Source: Eubacteriales bacterium (GTDB lineage: Bacteria > Bacillota_A > Clostridia > Christensenellales > Aristaeellaceae). Taken from it: 6,880 bases of DNA. Location: positions 1-6,880 of the forward strand of contig JARKQO010000521.1 in NCBI GenBank assembly GCA_029974855.1, given 5' to 3'. Numbering within the stretch: the first letter of the stretch is position 1; the number at the start of each line of letters is the position of its first letter. The translations under genes and the position numbers were made by a program. The notes below the pieces were generated by a model. That model worked only from the letters and a program-made list of their open reading frames with translations, was not told the origin of the DNA and ran no database searches. Below, in pieces: positions 6,409 to 6,880 of the stretch.

Positions 6409-6880
6409 ATGGAGCTTCGGTGGGTACAAAGTGAGGCGGATGTCCAATCCGCCAGCTTCCTCCATGCCGTGGGCTGGAGGGAGGGTTTTCGGGGCATCTT
6501 CTCGGAGGGGCTGCTGTCCCAGATTTCCGATGATTTCTTTGAGGATACCTTCCGCCGTCACCTCCAGACCCGGCGGTTCCATACCGCTATTCTCTCCCAT
6601 GGGGGTAAGGACCTGGGGGCTGGAAGCTGCGGCCTGTCCCGGGATGAGGACAATCCGGCCCTGGGGGAAATCGTCTCTTTTTACTTCCTGCCGGAGGCCT
6701 GGGGCCAGGGGTATGCCGCCTCCCTCATGGGCTTTCTACTGGCCCGGCTCCGGGAGATGGGCTGCGTAAAGGCCCACCTGTGGGTGTTGACAAAGAATGC
6801 CCGGGCCCGGCGATTTTATGAAAAATACGGCTTTCGCATAAACGGAAACGAAAAGCCCGTCACCCTCCGGGACGAAACCC
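6409..6880 (+). CDS. GNAT-family N-acetyltransferase (3' end outside the window)
   Basis: The 157 visible codons encode a GNAT acyltransferase, which moves an acetyl group from acetyl-CoA to an amine; the acceptor is unknown. Family features are the helix region WREGFRGIFSEGLLSQIS (23-40), the beta-4 strand EIVSFYFLPEAWGQG, the acetyl-CoA pyrophosphate-binding loop at GQGYAA (99-104), and the C-terminal WVLTKNARARRFYEKYGF (125-142), the usual N-x-x-A-x-x-F-Y-x-x-x-G-F motif. ATG 6409 is chosen because GGGAGG (6395-6400) lies 8 bases upstream. Most GNAT proteins of this type have about 160-180 residues, so only a short tail should be missing. It lies 47 bases after the MFS gene on the same strand and probably shares its transcript. 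Confidence 0.9.
   Translation, partial: MELRWVQSEADVQSASFLHAVGWREGFRGIFSEGLLSQISDDFFEDTFRRHLQTRRFHTAILSHGGKDLGAGSCGLSRDEDNPALGEIVSFYFLPEAWGQGYAASLMGFLLARLREMGCVKAHLWVLTKNARARRFYEKYGFRINGNEKPVTLRDET

Noticed and set aside
1..6880. CRISPR array, tRNA, rRNA, insertion sequence, phage or defence genes
   Set aside because: I saw no regularly spaced repeats, tRNA-like folds, transposase motifs or other accessory genes. Apart from the edge hairpins, the window is occupied by recognisable metabolic, repair and transport genes.

Overview
The window looks like ordinary chromosome from a GC-rich member of the Clostridia, probably an Oscillospiraceae-type gut anaerobe. The reasons are the gene order rimO-pgsA-cinA-recA (a Firmicutes arrangement), strong GGAGG ribosome-binding sites before most genes, frequent CTG, GCC and CGG codons, and an Orn/Lys/Arg-decarboxylase-fold gene of the kind common in that phylum. 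The assignment is from gene content and style only; no marker gene fixes the genus.

Layout. Bases 1-1182 (minus strand) hold a PLP-dependent Orn/Lys/Arg decarboxylase-family gene. Its frame is open to the left edge and runs through a block of three tandem hairpins at 4-81. Bases 1183-1397 are a divergent intergenic region with a good extended -10 promoter facing right, a possible overlapping promoter facing left, a LexA-box-like sequence, and a terminator-like hairpin plus T8 run in the leader of the leftward gene. Bases 1398-4950 carry rimO, pgsA, a single-domain cinA/pncC and recA, all on the plus strand. The first three are joined by ATGA stop/start overlaps and recA follows after 48 bases. 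A strong inverted repeat at 4978-5020 then probably ends the transcript. Bases 5054-6361 encode an MFS transporter and 6409-6880 the start of a GNAT acetyltransferase that leaves the window; these two probably form a second unit.

The main operon is housekeeping: ribosomal protein S12 modification (RimO), phosphatidylglycerophosphate synthesis (PgsA), nicotinamide-nucleotide deamidation (PncC) and recombination/SOS activation (RecA). Because no clear promoter is visible directly before recA, its expression probably depends at least partly on the promoter about 2.5 kb upstream, where the LexA-like site lies.

I found no CRISPR array, tRNA, rRNA, transposase or phage gene and no convincing undescribed system. 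The points most worth a second look are the decarboxylase-family frame running into the hairpin repeat, and the compact regulatory region at 1220-1333.
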